Of a stretch of DNA of 8,314 nucleotides, positions 5,775-8,314 are shown one piece after another. A model generated the notes under the pieces. That model had not been told where the DNA came from. It searched no databases and saw nothing but the letters and a program-made list of their open reading frames with translations. The DNA is from an uncultured Clostridia bacterium (lineage in GTDB: Bacteria > Bacillota > Clostridia > TANB77 > CAG-508), in contig CAKPRW010000064.1 in the NCBI GenBank assembly GCA_934183045.1, forward strand, positions 1-8,314, given 5' to 3'. A program made the position numbers and the translations under genes. Within the stretch, counting starts at the first letter, position 1. The number at the start of each line of letters is the position of its first letter.

Positions 5775-7358
5775 TTATTTGTACCATCCCTCTATTCCAT
5801 GAAATAAGTTAAACCAAGTTGGTGACATTTCTCCTACTAAGTTAGAACTATATGCTACAGTATATTTATTAGTGTACAAACTTATATATGGAATATCAGA
5901 CTTATAAATTTCTAATAATCTTTGATATTTTTCTTTTATGGTATTTTCATCTGTTGTATTTTTTACTTCACTCATAATATTAGTTATTTCTTCATTGGTA
6001 TAATTAGAAAGGTTATTATCTCCAAAAAATGTCTCTAAACTAGGGCTTAATGAAAGAGTTACACTGCATAAGGCTATATCATAATTTTTTGTTTTTATAG
6101 CATTATTGTAGTTTTCATCTGATGCTTCAACAATATTTATTCTAATTCCTTGATTTTCTAACTGTGTTTTTATATTTTGTGCTACTTGTACTTTTGTTGA
6201 ATCACTCGCTTTTACTAGTAAATTTAAAGCTATTTTTTCAGTTTTTCCATTTTCATTTTTTTGCCAATATTGATATTTGTAGCTCCATCCATTATCTACT
6301 AAAATTTGCTTTGCTTGTTCTAAATTATATCCAGAACTAGAGTCTTGATTTTGCCCCAACCAATTACCATAGTCTAATGGAAAACTACTAGTATAATATT
6401 TGTTATTAAATATACTTGAAACTATATTTTCTTTATCTATAGAATATGCTATAGCTTTTCTAACCTCTTGTTTTCCTAAAAAATAATTTTGAGTATTTAA
6501 TGCTAAAAATGTATGAGTTCTTCCTTTTATTTCTTTTGAATTATATCCCATTGTTCCTATATAATTTTGTATTTCTTCATTATTAGTTGCTATTACATCT
6601 AAGTTTCCTATTTTAAAGCTATTATACAATTCTCCTATAGATGAATATAAATTAATTGTTATCTTTTCTATTGATAATTCAGTATCTTTATTCCACCAAT
6701 ATCCATTTTTTTCTAGTGTTATATATGAAGATTCTACTTCTGATATTTTATATCTTCCAGTTGTTGTTGGTTGTTTATTTTTTTCTGTATTTACAAAATC
6801 CTCTGTTTCATAATATTCTTTAGATAATATTGGGAAAGTCAAATTATATTCGAAAAATGGTACTTCTCTATCTAAATTTATTTTTATTGTAAAATCGTCG
6901 ATAATATCAACGCCTACAACATACTGAACATTATATGAATATACTGATTGTATTTCTTTTAATCTGTCTATTGTAAATCTTACGTCCTCAGAAGTAAATG
7001 TTTGTCCATCTGACCATTTTGCATTTTCTCTTAATTTTATTAGGTAAGAGTTGTCACTTTGTTTAGCCCACTCCTTTGCTAAACATGGTTCAGCCTTATA
7101 GTCTGATGTTAAATTTACTAATGGTTCGTAAATTATTCTTGCAACATCCTGCACGTTTTTATTGTTGCTCAATATAGGATTTATTGTATCCATTTGTGCA
7201 ATACCTAGTTTAAGTTCTTTTATTTTTTCCTCTTCTGAACTACTGGTTTGCTGTTCTTGTTGCTTAACTTCTTCATCTTTTTTTATTTTAAATACTGAGA
7301 AAATCAATATTGCTATTATAAAAAATATAAATACATATTTAAACCAATTAGATTTCAT
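5775..7358 (-). CDS. Membrane-anchored family-5 solute-binding protein (peptide/nickel ABC type)
   Basis: The 527-residue product has the fold signature of SBP_bac_5 proteins, which capture oligopeptides or similar ligands for ABC importers. Visible landmarks are LGIAQMDTINPILS (51-64), IIYEPLVNL (75-83), CLAKEW (92-97), KWSDGQTFTSEDVRFTID (114-131), the GRYKI and NGYWW segments, and LALNTQNYFLGKQEVRKAIAYSID. Residues 6-23 are one hydrophobic helix after a lone Lys. No lipobox cysteine follows, so it is held by an uncleaved N-terminal helix instead of a lipid, and a Glu/Gln/Ser-rich linker (28-47) spaces the domain from the membrane. No permease or ATPase gene lies beside it. GAGGTG stands about 5 bases before the ATG, and a promoter directly precedes it. 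I saw no clear terminator before the recA promoter. The ligand cannot be told. Confidence 0.9.
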   Translation of the reverse strand: MKSNWFKYVFIFFIIAILIFSVFKIKKDEEVKQQEQQTSSSEEEKIKELKLGIAQMDTINPILSNNKNVQDVARIIYEPLVNLTSDYKAEPCLAKEWAKQSDNSYLIKLRENAKWSDGQTFTSEDVRFTIDRLKEIQSVYSYNVQYVVGVDIIDDFTIKINLDREVPFFEYNLTFPILSKEYYETEDFVNTEKNKQPTTTGRYKISEVESSYITLEKNGYWWNKDTELSIEKITINLYSSIGELYNSFKIGNLDVIATNNEEIQNYIGTMGYNSKEIKGRTHTFLALNTQNYFLGKQEVRKAIAYSIDKENIVSSIFNNKYYTSSFPLDYGNWLGQNQDSSSGYNLEQAKQILVDNGWSYKYQYWQKNENGKTEKIALNLLVKASDSTKVQVAQNIKTQLENQGIRINIVEASDENYNNAIKTKNYDIALCSVTLSLSPSLETFFGDNNLSNYTNEEITNIMSEVKNTTDENTIKEKYQRLLEIYKSDIPYISLYTNKYTVAYSSNLVGEMSPTWFNLFHGIEGWYK

Positions 7359-7378
7359 ATTCCACCTCTACTTTTGCT

Positions 7379-7407
7379 ATCATATATTAATTTAGTCAAA
7401 ATTTCAA
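7379..7407 (-). promoter_or_regulatory. Promoter of the solute-binding protein gene
   Basis: On the minus strand TTGAAA (7407-7402) and TATGAT (7384-7379) are 17 bases apart, each one mismatch from consensus. The leader would be only about 14 bases and consists almost entirely of the ribosome binding site. Confidence 0.65.
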
Positions 7408-7439
7408 GTTTTTATATAATTAAATGTAATAATTTATTA

Positions 7440-7479
7440 TTATAAAATGTTAAAGGAATGGACATGCGTCCACTCCTTT
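7440..7479 (-). terminator. Terminator closing the 7452-8139 unit
   Basis: On the minus strand AAAGGAGTGGAC (7479-7468) and GTCCATTCCTTT (7463-7452) pair over 12 bp, with one G-U pair and the loop GCAT. Downstream is only moderately T-rich (AACATTTTATA), so the U-tract is imperfect. On the plus strand the hairpin is followed by CCTAACTC, which does not suit termination, so the minus strand is favoured. Confidence 0.6.
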
Positions 7480-7490
7480 CCTAACTCTAG

Positions 7491-7519
7491 CAAATAAGTA
7501 TGCTAAGCTTAGATATTTG
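7491..7519 (-). repeat. Inverted repeat with a HindIII-type palindrome at its centre
   Basis: CAAATA at 7491-7496 pairs with TATTTG at 7514-7519 and encloses the perfect palindrome CTAAGCTTAG (7503-7512). It is one of three base-paired elements in a row at the 3' end of the 7452-8139 unit. Confidence 0.45.
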
Positions 7520-7526
7520 GGTTTTA

Positions 7527-7601
7527 TTTCATCTGATCTTTGTATTTCAATCACTTTTATACAAAGATTATTATGATACCTTTTTTCATTCTTAGATGAA
7601 A
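7527..7601 (-). repeat. Nested inverted repeats, probably a structured RNA element
   Basis: ATCTTTGTAT (7536-7545) and ATACAAAGAT (7559-7568) are a perfect 10-bp inverted repeat with a 13-base loop. Directly outside lie TTTCATCT (7527-7534) and AGATGAAA (7594-7601), a perfect 8-bp pair. On one side the two stems are separated by a single base, on the other by 25 bases, so the result is an 18-bp compound stem with a large bulge. The bulge could pair again through TTTCAT and ATGAAA. No tail of T follows, so it is not a simple terminator. Confidence 0.55.
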
Positions 7602-7616
7602 GAGTCTCTGCTTATT

Positions 7617-8004
7617 TCATGTCTCTTTTTCACCTTTAGATATCTCTTTGCTTTTACTGCTAACATTGCATTTTTCCATTTCAAGGGCATTCTGTTCTGC
7701 TTTTTGTACATCCGCCTTAGAAAAGCTACCTAGCTCGTAACTCCATATGAATCCTAACAATATTAGAAGATTTCTGGCAAAATATCAATACATCCACATA
7801 ATGGTTTGACCTGGAACTAGTTTTTCCATTCAAAATAATAATCGTTACTTGATTACTACCTTTTGTAAGCAATACTTTTTTACAATTCTATTGTTTGGTA
7901 TAAACAGTATTCCAAATAAACCAAAATCTAAGCAATACCACTACTACAATACATATAACATGCACAAATTATAAAAGTATTATAGTAGTTGTTGTCAAAT
8001 TCAT
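7617..8004 (-). pseudogene. Probable decayed small membrane-protein gene (unidentified)
   Basis: AAGGAGG 6 bases before ATG 8004 marks a strong translation start, but the frame stops after 11 codons (MNLTTTTIILL, TAA). The same frame continues after the stop as a hydrophobic stretch (FVHVICIVVVVLL) that looks like a membrane helix, then meets TAG. A neighbouring frame reads GLFGILFIPNNRIVKKY, and later MEKLVPGQTIMWMY, TGA, then 55 open codons with a second hydrophobic segment (NLLILLGFIWSYELGSF), the helix-like KADVQKAEQNALEMEK and a Lys/Ser/Glu tail, ending at TGA 7617. Joined across at least one frameshift and several stops, this would be a protein of about 130 residues with two membrane helices. 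I do not recognise the family. The open stretches are short enough to occur by chance, so a noncoding RNA or a leader peptide remains possible. Confidence 0.4.
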
Positions 8005-8047
8005 AAAGTACCTCCTTTTGATATTACTTTAACTATCTAAACTTTAT
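8003..8047 (-). promoter_or_regulatory. Possible hairpin hiding the start codon at 8004
   Basis: On the minus strand ATAAAGT (8047-8041) is complementary to ACTTTAT (8009-8003), which covers the first two bases of the ATG and the spacer after the Shine-Dalgarno sequence. A second possible stem, AACTAT (8100-8095) with ATAGTT (8036-8031), interleaves with it, so the two would form a pseudoknot or exclude each other. Whether this is regulatory is inference. Confidence 0.3.
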
Positions 8048-8110
8048 ACTATGTCGCTATCTAGCTCTGCTTTATTATAAGTTTTAAGCTTAATATAGTT
8101 AAGTGTGACT

Positions 8111-8139
8111 ATTATACAACAAATTAACGGGAATTACAA
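8111..8139 (-). promoter_or_regulatory. Promoter of the 7452-8139 unit
   Basis: On the minus strand TTGTAA (8139-8134) and a perfect TATAAT (8116-8111) are exactly 17 bases apart. It lies directly after the spoVS terminator and points into a stretch with no intact gene. The leader to the ATG at 8004 would be about 100 bases. Confidence 0.65.
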
Positions 8140-8162
8140 CATTATGTCTATTAAAATCCATA

Positions 8163-8201
8163 TATTTAAAATACAAAAACAGACTGTAGGATACAGTCTG
8201 T
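8163..8201 (-). terminator. spoVS terminator
   Basis: ACAGACTGTA (8179-8188) and TACAGTCTGT (8192-8201) are a perfect 10-bp inverted repeat with a 3-base loop. On the minus strand it is followed by GTTTTTGTATTTT. It begins about 17 bases after the spoVS stop codon. Confidence 0.85.
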
Positions 8202-8218
8202 CGATTATATTCATTTTA

Positions 8219-8314
8219 TTAAACTCTTGATTCTACTATCAATTTGATACCAGTTCTGTCTTCTCCTTCTACTTCAACTTCTGCAAATGCTGGTATACAA
8301 ACTAAGTCTACACC
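8219..8314 (-). CDS. spoVS: Stage V sporulation protein S, C-terminal part (partial)
   Basis: Only the last 31 residues are in the window; the gene enters from the right edge and ends at TAA. The sequence GVDLVCIPAFAEVEVEGEDR, followed by TGIKLIVESRV, matches the very conserved end of SpoVS (typically GVDLICIPAF...ERTAIKLIVEPR). SpoVS is a small protein of about 86 residues with an Alba-like fold that affects septation and coat assembly during sporulation in Bacillus; its molecular role is not settled. A perfect terminator follows, so it is transcriptionally closed off from the unit downstream. In many Clostridia spoVS lies on the other side of recA (after rny), so its place upstream here is a different arrangement. 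Confidence 0.88.
   Translation of the reverse strand, partial: GVDLVCIPAFAEVEVEGEDRTGIKLIVESRV

Noticed and set aside
7162..7395. Open frame of 77 codons on the plus strand
   Set aside because: It is antisense to the start of the solute-binding protein gene. The Cys/Ser-rich product mirrors the Glu/Gln/Ser linker codons.
7866..7938. Direct repeat TAAGCAATAC at 7866-7875 and 7929-7938
   Set aside because: Two copies of a 10-mer with unrelated flanks and no third copy. This is compatible with chance in AT-rich DNA.
7452..8110. tmRNA, RNase P RNA, 6S RNA or SRP RNA
   Set aside because: I looked for the tmRNA TTCGA ends, the RNase P GAGGAAAGTCC core and the SRP GNAR-type apical motif on both strands and found none.

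Overview
The window looks like a piece of chromosome from a very AT-rich, endospore-forming Firmicute, most likely a member of the Clostridia. The evidence is sporulation genes (SpoVS C-terminus, YtfJ/GerW, SpoVB-like flippase, DacF-like carboxypeptidase), strong AGGAGG-type ribosome binding sites, TTGACA/TATAAT promoters and A/T-rich codon use. The species cannot be named from the sequence alone. No tRNA, rRNA, CRISPR array, insertion sequence or prophage gene is visible.

Layout. Plus strand, 1-1842: the 3' end of a SpoVB-like lipid flippase gene, then a secreted D-alanyl-D-alanine carboxypeptidase. A perfect hairpin at 1887-1927, able to work in both directions, separates these from everything to the right, which lies on the minus strand. 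Read in transcription order (right to left) the minus strand carries: the end of spoVS with its terminator; a transcript-like unit of about 650 bases with its own promoter and terminator but no intact gene (7452-8139); an orphan family-5 solute-binding protein with its own promoter; recA with a near-consensus promoter, a LexA-like box and its own terminator; then recX, scpA, a DUF2953 membrane protein and ytfJ, which probably form one operon driven from a promoter at 4500-4528.

How the genes relate. RecA and RecX act together in recombination and SOS control, yet here a terminator and a separate promoter lie between them. ScpA belongs to the SMC-ScpAB condensin; its usual partner gene scpB is not next to it. 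The DUF2953 gene overlaps ytfJ by 47 bases, which suggests coupled translation of two probably linked sporulation proteins. The carboxypeptidase and the flippase act on peptidoglycan, plausibly that of the spore.

The part that ordinary annotation does not explain is 7452-8139. It has a good promoter, a strong Shine-Dalgarno sequence and ATG that open only 11 codons, broken reading-frame fragments, and a densely base-paired 3' end. It is either a decayed small membrane-protein gene or a structured noncoding (or leader-peptide) RNA. The sequence alone does not decide between these.
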